Below, one piece after another: positions 38,960 to 51,500 of a stretch of 64,000 bases of DNA (its first letter is position 1; every line of letters starts with the position of its first letter). A program made the translations under genes and the position numbers. The stretch covers positions 1,054,001 through 1,118,000 of the forward strand of contig JANTQA010000010.1 of NCBI GenBank assembly GCA_027625915.1, in the 5' to 3' direction. The notes beneath the pieces were generated by a model, which saw nothing but the letters and a program-made list of their open reading frames with translations, ran no database searches and was not told where the DNA came from. The stretch comes from Anaeramoeba flamelloides. Lineage: Eukaryota; Metamonada; Anaeramoebidae.

Positions 38960-39690
38960 AAGTTTTAAAGTCTTTTAAAAATTTTACTAAGAAATTTTGT
39001 TTCTGCTCTAAGATGAAAATTTGATTTTTTAAATTAAAATTTTCTTTAAGATATTTTGGAATCAAGTTAAATTTTATCCACAACTCAAATTAAATTTTTA
39101 TCTGACAAAAATGATTTAAATTGTTATCATTTTTTTTTAGTGAATAGTACCAAATAGTTTGTTAAAAAAATATTTCAAATTAGAAAACCAGTAAATTAAC
39201 TTTTTTCATTTTTTGGAAATCAGAAAACAACTTTTCAAAACTTTAAAGAAAGAAAATTTTGTATATAAGATCTAAATTTCATTGAGAAAATTTTTTTAAA
39301 CTTATATCAAATATTTATTTATTAAATCACCCCCCCTTCAATAAGCTTTATTGACTGATATTTGACTTAAAATATTAATTATTATATATAATGTTATAAG
39401 AAAAAATTTTATTTCAAAATCAATTCTTTGTAACATAAAACGAAAAATATTCTTCCCGATTTTCAAGAATTAACTGAATTGTTCATATAAATAATAAATT
39501 ATTTCCCCCCCTTTTATATTGATAATACACAAATTTTGGATTTCAAAAAAGAGACTCAAATTAATAAATTGTTTAATTGAGGTTAATTCATCCATTTCAT
39601 AAATTGAAACACTAAGTACAAAAGAAATAAAAAATTTCAAGATCTTTGAAAGTTTTCATTTTATTTTTAAAAATACCACCCCCTTAAAAC
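38960..39690 (-). repeat. dispersed repeat R6, copy 2
   Basis: Reverse-orientation match to 13900-14690, ending within about 20 bases of TIR element T4. The C-runs here correspond to the G-runs of the other copy only in part. Non-coding. Confidence 0.6.
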
Positions 39691-40799
39691 AAGAATTAGT
39701 TTTTATTTTCAGATTAATTTAGAGTTTCTTATCCAGCATTTTCTAAGTACTATTATAAATATAAGTGAAACAGGAAAAACAAAGTTTTACTACTATTTTC
39801 TATTGGATACCTTACCCCAAAATGAAAAGTAAATTCAATTCAAAGTGGGTAAAAATAACTTTAAATTATAATTCATTTTCTTAAATCTATAATCAAATCA
39901 TCAATAACCATTTAAATATCCTAATTTCCATAATTTATGAGAGCATTTTTAGAGATCTCAAAAAATATTTATATTTTTGAAAAAATTTTTTATTTGATCA
40001 ATAGTAAAAAAAAACATTCAAAAAGATAGGAGTAAAAAAAACTATTGTTGTGCTTAATTTCCAATTTTGTCTTTAAGGATTTATTTTTTTCTTTAATAAA
40101 TTGATCTTACAAGTCTTTTTTAGGTAATATTTCAATTTAAAAATCTTGTAAAACTTTTTTCTACCATGGTAATAAGAAATAGATCAAATTTGCCCATCTC
40201 TTTCCAGAAAAAAAAATAATTAATTTTTAAAATCCATTTACTGTAAGCAAAGAAACCAGTGCCTTTACTTATAAACACCCTCCTCCATCCTTCTCAGAGT
40301 GATTTTATTTTAGATAATTCTTAAAAATTGGGAAAAGGATAGAAAAAATTGAAATGAACAGTGTATTCTATACTATAGATATATCTCTTAACTTGAGTTT
40401 TTGATATTTTTCAAATCTATTTTTAAATTTATAACAACTTTATGTTCTACTAAAAGAGAATAACCCCTGATTAAACCACATTACTGGCGAAAAATATAAA
40501 TCAGTACCAAATTTTCAATACAAAAAGTGTTTTATTCACTTTTATTCGAGAACTTTTAACTACTATTTGTTTTTTTTTTCCAAAGATAAAAGAGTAATTA
40601 TTTTTACAAGGGATCAATTAAACCCAATATACAATTTCATTCATCAACATTAGAGATCCTAGTTATCTTATTTAAAAGAAATTCATATTTTCCAATTTAT
40701 TTCCAATTAAAAGATCCTTTATCGTTCATTTGAATTTTTTGATATCAATTTAGAAGAGAAAAATTTTCAAAAACTTTTAATTTTTCTTTGAAATCTCAC

Positions 40800-41700
40800 T
40801 TTTAGGATTTTCTTATAATATGCACGAACAAATAAAATAGAGGCTTTAATATTATTTAAAATTTTTAAACAAATATATCAAATATAGAATACTTGAAGAT
40901 CTGAAACAATTGATCGTTTACTTTTTTCTAAGATACATTTTTAATTTTTTAGAAAATTAAAAGATTATGTTAGATTTTTTTTCAACGTTAAAGGGTCTAA
41001 AGAAGGAATGGTTAAAATTAAAATCAATTATTTCTAAATATCAAAAATTTTTTTTATTTATATTATTAATTAGAATTTTTTTCATCGATTTGAAGATATT
41101 TACAAAATTGAGAAATAATAATAAAGACTATTTATACATTTAATCGTTGAAAATTACTAACCCATGGAAGAATTAAGATTGGGTTATTAATTCTTGATTT
41201 AAAATAATCAAGTTAAAACGTATTTCTTTGTCATATAGAGTTGAATTTAGCAATGTTTTAATAAAGTATTTTAGGATAATTTTTAATTTAAAAGTCTGAT
41301 TGTTTTTCTCTGATTTTTTTTTATTCAATAAAAAGAAAGAATTGATTTGTACCATTCTATTAATCAAAAAATAATATTTTTAACAAGTTTAAAATAATTA
41401 TTGTATTTTTTCAGAAATTAAATAGATTTTATCTACCGAGTAATTTTAAAACTTAGTGGTTGGTATTTTTAAAGTGTATTTTAGAACACTTTCACTTAGA
41501 AATTAATAAGATTTCTTTTTTCGATTAAAAAAATAAATATTTTTTTAAATAATTCAGAAATATGTTGACTTTTGAACTTTTCAAAAATAAGAATATGTAT
41601 CTATCTTTTTGAAAAACAATAATTCCTTTTGTCTAAGAAACCAAAAAGCAAGTTACATTTTCTGTAGTTATCTGGAATTTGATCTTTATTTTTTTTTTAA
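40800..41700 (+). repeat. dispersed repeat R8, copy 3
   Basis: Same orientation as 17520-18250, with shared words such as GAATACTTGAAGATCTGAAA, AATTGAGAAATAATA and AGTTGAATTTAGCAATGTTT. Diverged; no frame kept. Confidence 0.5.
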
Positions 41701-42667
41701 TTTAAAGATGTGGTAATTTTTTTTTGAATTAGTTAATGAATTTATTACAAGATTTTTTTAGTTTACCCATTCCTTAAGGTTTTTGATCTTATATTTCAAG
41801 ATAAAATTAATAATTTTTCACCAAAAAAGATATTTTTTTATATGAAAAGTTGAATTTTATGATTATTTTTTTAAAAATTCCCACTTAAATTACTCTCACA
41901 ATTATGAATAAAACACCAGTTGGGTGAAATTATTGAATTTACTAAGTAATTAACAATAAAATATTAATACTCTATGTAACTAAAAACTAAAAGGATGAAA
42001 ATCTTCATAGGTATTTTTATGGACTTGACAGGTGAGGTATCCAAGTACAACAAATAATGAAACCCAATAAAACTCACTTTTTTGTAAAAATAATTTATTT
42101 TGAGACAAATACAAAAAACATTCCACCCCATTATTATTTTAATTTCCCTTTTATGTAATTGGAAAAAACTACTAATAAAAAGTTCTTAGTCAAGAATATT
42201 TAAAAATTAACCAATTTTACAAGTTCTCTTTACACTTAAATCAATAGAGTTCTTCATTCAATTTAAAAGTAAAAAAATTGAATCAAAAGGAAATTGAAGC
42301 ACCTATATTCATACTTTTCTTGGATTTATCAAGATCAATTGTTATATGTTCCTAGAAACCTTTACCAAAGATAATAGTATTGCTGTATATTTAGGAGACA
42401 AATTAATCAAGAGAATTCCATCTAAAAGTAGATATTGTTCTTGAGGAAAGTGAAAAGTTTCTGATCAAACTTTCTCCATGAAAAAATCTTCTTGGTATTT
42501 AATAACATAAGCACCTTAAATCTCATAAAAACAATAAATTGAATAACATTAAGAAACGAAACTCAACACAAATAGTACAGCTTAATTTTGTTAATAGTTA
42601 AAGAACTAGTCCATAAATCATTTTTTCAACTTTTTACTTATTTTATTTCAATTCTTTCTTAGTCAAA

Positions 42668-43283
42668 ATGATTTCAACCTTTATGATAATTGGTAAGGAT
42701 GATGTTCCTTTATACGAAGCAAGCTTTTTCAATTCAAAAAAAGTAATTGGACCATTCCTTATTCTTTTTATCGAAACACAACCGATCAAGGATCTTTTAC
42801 ATCTTTTTCTCTTTTGTTCTTTTTTTTTTTTGTTTGTTTGTTTTTTCTTTAAAATTAGCAAAAAGAAGGAAGCTCTCATTTAAGTCAATTTGTTATTCAT
42901 GCAGCACTTGATATTATTGAAGAAAAAGTTTTGTCAAACGAAAATTTTTTTCTTGGTGTTGTTGACAACTTTAATAATTTTACTGTTTCGGCTTTTGTAA
43001 CTACAGGAAGTTTGTTGTTTTTTTTTAAAAACCTTTTTTCTTTTTTCTTTTGTTTTAAATCTTTTTCTTTTTTTATTATTATTTATTACAATTACCCCAA
43101 TTCTCATTAGTGGTCAAATTTGTCTTGTTAACAGAAAACAAAAATGTGGATAGCACAAAAGCCTTTTTTAATGATGTGTATGAATTATATCTAAAAGTTA
43201 TTTTAAATCCATTTTATAAACAAAACTCACCAATTGTTTCACCATATTTTGATAAAAAAGTCCGAGAAAAATTCTCAAAATAA
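42668..43283 (+). CDS. TRAPPC2: TRAPP complex subunit 2 (sedlin/Trs20), two introns
   Basis: Exons 42668-42742, 42859-43009 and 43111-43283 encode 132 residues (human TRAPPC2 140). Sedlin is a longin-fold core subunit of TRAPP, needed for ER-to-Golgi traffic. The family pattern is plain: MIIGKDDVPLYEASF (human FVIVGHHDNPVFEMEF), SHLSQFVIHAALDIIEEKV, NFFLGVVDNFNNFTVSAFVTTGMVKFVLLTE, KAFFNDVYELYLKVILNPFYKQNSPI and FDKKV near the end. Intron 1 (116 nt, GTAATT...TTAG) is phase 0. Intron 2 (101 nt) has a GTTTGT donor and splits an ATG codon, giving TTGMVKF, which fits human AGHMRF. The donor is weaker than the GTAA/GTAT donors of the other genes. Stop is TAA. This is the second TRAPP subunit in the window. 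Confidence 0.95.
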
Positions 43284-46200
43284 GTAGATGGTATTTTCAA
43301 AAGAATGTATAACAACTAATGAATGTTTAACAAATAATATTTATTTTATTATCAAATAATAATTCACAAAATTAAACAAAAAAACTAACAACAAAAATAC
43401 ATCTTCAAAAAAAGAAATTAGAATTTATTAACAAATAATTCTAGTCTTGTTTGGAAAAAAATATAAATAAATCAAACCGTTCACTATTAGTGACAATAGT
43501 AAAAATTTGAAATAAGGAATATTTTGTTTTTTTTATTAAAATTCTTGAATTTTTTTTTCAATCAACAAAACACTATTCAATTCACAGAAATGCTCTAATT
43601 ATGAAACGTATCAAAACACGATCTTGAATTGTCAAATATTCTGAACAAATCTTTTTCCGAATAAGAATGTTTTATAAGAAAAAAATTTGATATTTTTTTG
43701 GATCAATTTTCAAAATTTTGAGGAATAAGTTTTCAAAGAATAAAAAAAAATAAGAGCATCTATTATCAATACAAAACTAGATCAAAAAAATAAATTACGA
43801 TTACTTGAATGCAAGAAAGAAAAATAAAACAATACTCTGGCTATATTTAGATAATGAACCAAAGAAAACCAATTTTCTTCAAATGTGATCAAATTCCAAA
43901 ATTGGAGATAATGAGTGAATTAAAGAGTTACAAATACTTTATGAGGAATCAATACTTTTGTTTGTAATATTTTAAAAAATATCTAATATTTATGAGTAAG
44001 GCCTAGCAATTTTTTCTCTTATCTTCAATATTTTGAACATGTCAATATCAAGAAAAAAAAAATTCACTTTGATAAATTAATTGAACATTTTGATAAAGAA
44101 AGAATTCCATTAAAAAGTCTATCATTTAATTTCAAATTGAATTATTTACAGTATGAGACTTTGAAAAAAATTCTTGTCTTTTTGATCTTTTTTTTGGATT
44201 TTGTATTAGAATAAATTATTTGTATCGGGACAGAATTGAAATATTTTATGAAGAAGGGTGGATGTAAATTTTGTAATTTTGTGATTTTTATTAGTTATAA
44301 AATGATTGAGGGAAAAAAATTATTTTTTAAAAATTAAGGGATTTAAAAGTTTGAAAACTAAATATTATTATTTATTATTTATCATTTCATGAGAAAAAGA
44401 AAAAGAATAATGTTTTTAATCTTAAAATATCATCAATTTTTTTTTATTGTTTATTTTGATTTCATAAATTATTTCTTGTTTAAAAGTTAGACTAGTGGAA
44501 ATGTAATACACTATTTCGTCATGTATGATATTTTAAACCATCAATTTATTTTATTTAATATAATAAAATAAAAATGAAAAATGTCTTTAAAATTATCAAT
44601 AAATATATTTTGAGAACTAATAAGAGCTCTTTAAATATTTTTTCTGATATTGTTTTATTTATCCTTTAAAAAAAAATTGAAAAGAAAAAAAAAATTTTTT
44701 TTTATTTTTTTTTATTGCATTTACTACCCATTTTTTAATTTAAAGTATTTTTTTTTTTGAGATTAGATTTATTGAAATGTGGTATATCAATTCTTGTGAT
44801 AATATTTATCTTAGAAAATTATAATTGGAGGTGAGGAATTTGTGTCATTGGGTCCTATAATATAAAATTATTGAGTCTGAAGATTTTTTATTTTCTTTAA
44901 AGTATTTTGAGAAATGCTGAAAAGAAAACATTCTATTGAAATATCCAAAATTTCTAAAAGTTCATTTTTTTTTCCTCAACAATTCATATTGTTTTTCTTT
45001 TATCGGTATATTCCCGAAATCAAAAAGATTTGAATTTTTTGAGTTTATTTTTCATTGTTTTTATTATTTTTAACAGATTTTATTATAAAAAACAAGTGAT
45101 TGATATTATCAATTTTTTATACTATTGTAAATATTTTGGATTCTACAGCACTTATTCAGATTAATTTATGATATATTTAGACTATTTGTTAAAGATTTAG
45201 GTTTGATAGAGTTGCTGGTGATCTCCTGTTTATGTAAATAATTGTTTTCTATAAGTCTGTTGTTAAATTGAATATTTTTTGATATAATTCCAATTTTCGG
45301 TTTTCTTCTTCTTGTTAATATGTTCTTCTGTTTTGATGAACTTAAGGCAAGGCTCTCAAAGAATTTTTTCTTGAACTCTGTATTTCCCAGATTTTTTTTC
45401 TGTTACTTTTTTAACTAGTGATCCATTTCTCTGGATTTTTAGTTTCGAGATGAGATGGTCCTCCTTTTTCTAATCATAACTGTTGAACAAACTTGTGTTA
45501 CCTATTTGATCATATCTGTTGGGGAGCATATTTAAAAATTGATTATAACTTTCTTTTATTTGTTTTATAAATACAGGTCTCATTTTTTTGAAATAAGTGC
45601 TAGATTAAAAATGTCTAATTTTAAATAATAGTTGATATAAACTGAATATTTATAAAAATTTGGTTCCGTGTACATTTGATAATTTTTTATTTACATATAT
45701 TATTTGTATATCTGTGAAAACAATATCTGACCTTTTCTAAATTTTTTGATAAGTTATTCCATATATCGAGATATTTGATCTTTTATAATTTTGTTGATTT
45801 TTTTTCTTTTTTCTTGCTAATTACCATTAGACCATATTTGGTGTAAATTGGGTAAATATTTGTATTGAGTTGTTATTTTATTTTTATTTGTTCTGGTCAT
45901 CCTTTAAAAATTATTATTAAATCTTCAGAATATATTTGTGTCTGAATTGGGATTTTTTTTAATAAATTATTTTTTTTTTAATTTTAAAGGGATGATTTTT
46001 ATATGGAAGGATTATCAAATATTGAGCATACCCGTGATATATTATTGTAATAAAGTTTTCATGATAATGTTTTAGAAGCTCATTTATTTGATAATCTCCT
46101 GTAATTGTTCTTATTGGAATACAAATAAAAATAAATAAAAAAATTATTTATTACTATTAATGATCAGCAAAGGGTCTGATCTTTTTCAGTTGAATTTTTA

Positions 46201-48551
46201 AATTTCAAAAACAAAAAGAAAAAATACAAAAACATTTTTATTTATCTGGAAACTTACTTTCAAAAATTTTGAATAATTATATTGATAAAGACTTATTGAA
46301 ATTTTAATCGAATTTTAAAATGTTAGTAAAAAAAAACACAATATTTGATAATTCTAGTTTTAAAAAAAAAAAAATACAAATAAATCAAATATTAAATCCT
46401 AAAAGACCTAAAAAAATATCATCTATTTTTATCAAATAAAAATAAAAATAAAAATTCTTGTAATTTTAAGCATTAAGACATAATATATTTCAAATAATAA
46501 GTGTGCTTATAACAAAATAGATTATTTTTATCAATATAAGTCTTTTGATAATATTTTTTGTAGTTTTTTATTATTAATCAGAAAATAATTTATTTATTTG
46601 AAAATATTTAAAAAATTGATAAATAACAATAAAACCATTCCATTTATTTAATCTCGTGGGTTTCATTAACCCACTGAACAAAATAAGATTATGTTATTAC
46701 TTATCAATTAATAATAATCAAATAAAAAGGGAATTTCTTTCTATTTAAAATTGAATCTTTTTTAACTGTTTTTTGATTCCGAGAATTCAATCCCTTTATT
46801 TTAATTTTTGAAATAGTATTCTTTATTTTGGTATTGTTTGATTAAAATATTTGAAAAAAGAATTTTGAAAATAAATTTGTAACAAAGTATTTTGTAAAAT
46901 AATAATAAATAGTAATGAGGTGGGAAATTTAAGGTAATAAATAGTTTGGATTCATACAAATTAAGAAGATAAAGAAAATCAATCTTCGAAAATCGGCTTT
47001 TATCTTTTTTTTTTTTTTTCATTCTTGATTTCAAAAAAATTATTAGAAAGGTGACCTTTCGTGTTTGGTCTTCTAAAAGAAAAGATTTGTTTCAAATAAA
47101 CACTATTTCGGGTCTATTTTTTGAGTTTATTATTTGATTAATTTCACTCGTTCGTATAAACACATCTCTAGATCCAAAACTAAATTTAATAAAACCAAAA
47201 ATTGAATCAAAAAAAAAATGTTCAAAAATCGAAAAATGAAAGATTCAACTCTGAATTACTTTGGGTTCTTTTCACGAATAGACTAACGAATGGGATTTTG
47301 GTTTCAAAGTTTCAATATCTGGTGAACTCAAAAAATATTTTTTAGTAATGTTAACAATTAAAATTTTTCAAAATTGTAAAATGGACTTTCTTCCTTAAAT
47401 TTTTTAAATTTGTAAAAAATTGTTTTTCGGTGCCGGATCAATTTAATTTAATTTTTAATCTAATTTGTGGTTATTTTAGAATCCTATATATTTGGACACT
47501 AAAAAAGTAAGGATTTTGTCACATTCTTTTGGCTACAAAATAACTCATTTCAAAAAGAAAAAAAAAAAATCTTCGAATCTCATAAAGCACCTAATAGATA
47601 CACTTCGGAACTGACACAACCAAATTCTAAATTATATATTCTAAACATTCAAATCGGAAATTGAGTATCCCCATTTGGCGCTTATTTGTAAAATATGTCT
47701 TTTTTTTTCATTGTTATTTTTTGGAGAACGATCACGATTAACTGGTTAGTTATTAAATGGTAACAGATCTTCATAAAAAGTATCTAAAAATTTGTTTTCA
47801 ATTTCAAATTTTTATTTTACAAAAGACCATTCCACTTGAAAAGCAAACTGTTGGAATTTATTCTAAATGTTATTTGTTGTTGGTTTTTATTATTTAAATT
47901 TTGGAAAACTATATTTCCACTTTTGTTGAATTACTAATTTTTATAAAACTGATAGAACGAATAATTATTGAACTAACAAACCTTTTATCAAATCAACAAA
48001 TTTTGAGAATAGTGAATTGTTTTTTAGATACTTTGTTTTGAGAAAGTTAAATACAACATTATTCTAAAACTTCTTAAAACTCTTCTCTAACAGCTTTTTT
48101 TCACAACATTAGAATACTTTTTCAAAATCGAAGTTTTTACTTTAAAACTTGGATCTTGGAAATGAACGAGTTTTTCTTTTCCGAAAAATTTTTAAAAGGA
48201 AAACAAACGTTAATAATTTTTAGAATCAGAACCTGTCCTGTATAGAAAAGCAAAATTAAGTCCCAATTTAATAAAAATCAAAGATACAAAAGTCCTTTTA
48301 CTTTCGAAACAATTATACCACGTTAACTTATTGAAAAAAAAGACTATAACTTTTAAGCAATCTTATTCTTACAATATGAATTTATAAAAGAATGTAACCC
48401 TGAAAATAACAAAAAATAAGACAAACACAAGTGTTCTTTGAAAAATAAACTGATGGGTTGTTATTCAATTCTCCAATATTTACAAAACATTTATTTTTTC
48501 AATTTTTCAACCAAAAGTTAAATCCAAAAAAAAAAAAAAACAACAAAACTT
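43284..48551. other. gene-poor interval, one possible fossil coding stretch
   Basis: No gene is supported. The stretch 45100-45960 has fewer minus-strand stops than expected and is listed separately. The 46801-47034 minus frame (77 codons) has no recognisable domain. The region just before the next gene ends in an A-run (48527-48540). Confidence 0.6.
45100..45960 (-). other. possible fossil coding sequence of unknown origin
   Basis: On the minus strand the frame gives long readable stretches with mixed composition, such as FKKMRPVFIKQIKESYNQFL and NMLPNRYDQIGNTSLFNSYD, with fewer interruptions than chance in this AT-rich DNA. The base composition is slightly richer in G and C than both flanks. 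It is broken and cannot be expressed as one protein. I could not assign a family; an old mobile element or a dead gene are both possible. Confidence 0.3.
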
Positions 48552-51500
48552 ATGTTCCTTGGGATTTATCAAAATCTTGAAAAAAGGTTTGAAAAAAATA
48601 GTTATGAGTTTTTGATGATCAAGTCTCTTGCAGAGAAGTTAAATGATGTCCAAAATCTGGAGCATTGCTATCGGATAGTCAAAGAGATCTTAGACCTACC
48701 AAATTTAACCATTCACGATCTTTTGTTAAATGAAGCTATTTATCTTCTGACGATCTGTAACATGCTTGCGCCAACACCAGAAATTAAAATCAAAGAAACA
48801 ACAAACAATTTGATCCAATTTTCTGAAAATTTGGCTGTCTATCGATCACTTTTGGAACATAATTTCAAATATCCAAAAAACTCACTTAAAAATATCTCTT
48901 CCATTATTAATAATCAAAAAAAGAATATTAAAAACATGATCAAACCTTTAATTCATATTATTGAATTTGTTGAATCAAAAGGGATCATCAAAGACAATAA
49001 TTCAAGAACCATTTATGTTAATAAAAAGAAATTAAAAGGAACAAAAAGGGTTTTAAGATTAGGAAGAACAATCAGCAAAAATAAATTCAAAAATAAATTT
49101 TGGGACAACCCATTTGAGCACTTAAAAAAATCAACAGAAGAATTCAACGAGTATAAGGCTGAACAAAGAAAGAACATTGAAATGTTTTTGGAGGACATTT
49201 GCCAAATGGAACCAAATATTGAGAAAAATCGGAAACTTTTCCAAATAGAAACAAGGAACCTGTTTCAAAAAATTGCGCTTCAAATTTCAAATAACCACAT
49301 CATCAATTTAATACTCTTGGAACCAAATAAACAATTGACAATCGAGATTTCGAATTCACTAAATAACGATTATGATGAAGAACTGGAGAAACAGAAAGCC
49401 AGGGAGAGACTGAAAAGAGAAGAGGAAGAGAAGGAGAGATTGAAAAAAGAAGAGGAAGAGAAGAAGAGATTGAAAAAAGAAGAAGAAAAAAGGGAGAAGA
49501 AAGAGAAAGAGAGGCTGAAAAGAGAAGAAAAGGAGAAAGAGAGGCTGAAGAAGGAAAAGGAAAGGGAAGAGAAGGAGGAAGAGAAAGAGAAAAAGAAGAA
49601 GGAAAGGGAAAGAGAAAAAAAAGAGAAGGAGATCGAGAAGGAGAAGGAGAAGGAGAAACTGAAAAAGGAAAAAGATGAAAAGAAAAAGGAAAAGGAAAAG
49701 GAAAGGGAAAAGGAAAAAAAAGAGAAAGAGAAGGAAAAAGAAAAAGAGAAAGAGAAAAGGAAAGAGAAAGAGAGAGAGAAAAGAAAAGAGAAGGAGAACG
49801 AAAAAAGGGAAAGAGCAAAAGAGAAGGAAAAAGAGAAAAAGAAAAAGGAAGAGGAAAAGAAAGAGAAGGAAAAAGAGAAGGAAAAAGAGAAGGAAAGGAA
49901 AAGGGAAGGAAAAAGAGAAAAAGAGCAGGAAAAGAAAAAGGAAAAAGAAAAAAAAGAGAAAGAGAAGCAAAAAGAAAAAGAGAAGGAGAAAGAGAATAAG
50001 GAAAAAGAAAAAAAAGAGAAAGAGAAAGAAAAAGAAAAAGAGAAAGAGAATAAGGAAAAAGAAGAAAAAGAGAAAGAGAAAGAGAAAGAAAAAGAGAAAA
50101 GGAAAGAGAAAGAAAAAGAAAAAGAGAAAGAGAAAAAAGATGATGATAAAAAATCTAAAGATATTAATTTATCTTCAAATTCTGTTTCTGATTTGAATAA
50201 AGAAAAACATTTGAATAATTCAATTCATAAAAAACAAAAAAAAAACAATTTGGGTGAAGGAAAAAAAAAAGGAGAAAGAGATCTCAAAATATTAAAAAAA
50301 ATGACAAAAAAAGAAAGGTTAAAATATTATAAAGGGCTGATTTCAAAAGAACAAAAACAAGTTAAAATAATAAAAGAATTAGTTCACCAAAAAAAAAGGA
50401 AATTGAGGGTAAAAAATAAAAGGATTTCTACACTCAAAAGCAAAAAAAAGAAAGCAAATCAAATAAAAAAAAAAATCAATCAAAATCCTTTTTTTTTAAA
50501 TTTTTATTCACAACTAAATAATATTAATATTATTCATAACAGCAACAACAACAACAACAATAATAATAATAATAACGGGGGTAATACCAACAGACAAACT
50601 AGCCCACAAATTCTTACTCAAAAAATCACAACATTACTAGAAGAAGTTACAAGTAAATCTAATTCAAGTTATTTTAGTCAACAGATATTACATTTATTAA
50701 TGAACAATTATTCCCGTAACAACGAAGAAAGCGAATTAGAAAATTTTTTAATTGTCAATATTTATACGAAATGGGATCATGTTGATTATTCATTATTACC
50801 ACCAAAGAAACTCAAATTATTCCAACCTATTCTTAAAGAATTTAGTGTTGCATGGCAAAGGGCGCAAAATCTGGCGAGGGTTGGCTCCTCGACCATACGG
50901 ATACATTCTTGGTATCCAAAGGAAGAATTGGAAAAGGAGGCACAATTAAGATTCAATAAAGCAGGTGTTGTGCTCTCATTCCCAAAGGAGCCACATGTGT
51001 TCCAATCAACATGGGATAATCAGAAATTAAAAATGTATATAGACAAATATGATCACAGCCGGCTTTATTTAGTGGATCAAGAATTAAAAACATTCTGTGT
51101 GGTTAAGCCACTTCATCCCGAAGCTAAAAGGATCATTTGCTTTTTATTTTTGATTTTTAAAAATGAAAAGCAAAATGCCCTATTGATTGGGAAAAACCCT
51201 AAAGTGAAATTCATCAACCCAGAAACAATTGATACAACAATTTTACCTCACAACATTAAGCCCACAAGGAAATTAAAAATAAATTTGTCTTCTTATAACC
51301 AGATCGCAAACGATCAAAGCCTATCTTTAAAGCCAAACCCCAAATATCCTGATTTGCCGATAATCCAAACTGGGATCAAAGGCTATTGGAAAAGGCATAT
51401 AGTGAATTTCTTGGTATCAATTTTGGTATCGAAGGTGTTCCCATTTTCACCTGGTTACATCCAAATCAAGCCAGACCATGTAATAGTTGGTATTGGTAAA

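Larger units (their letters stand above)
37384..42667. other. gene-poor interval, repeat copies
   Basis: No gene is supported. It contains T-rich DNA (37440-37960) after the previous gene, TIR element T4 (38457-38938) with repeat R6 directly next to it (38960-39690), and R8 (40800-41700). Several C-rich runs (near 39331, 39505, 39678 and 40270) are unusual against the AT background. The 600 bases before TRAPPC2 show nothing recognisable. Confidence 0.65.

Noticed and set aside
49303-50196. Antisense and shifted frames through the KE-rich tract (phenylalanine, leucine, serine or arginine-rich)
   Set aside because: They are mirror images of a purine-only repeat coding for K/E/R and carry no independent signal.
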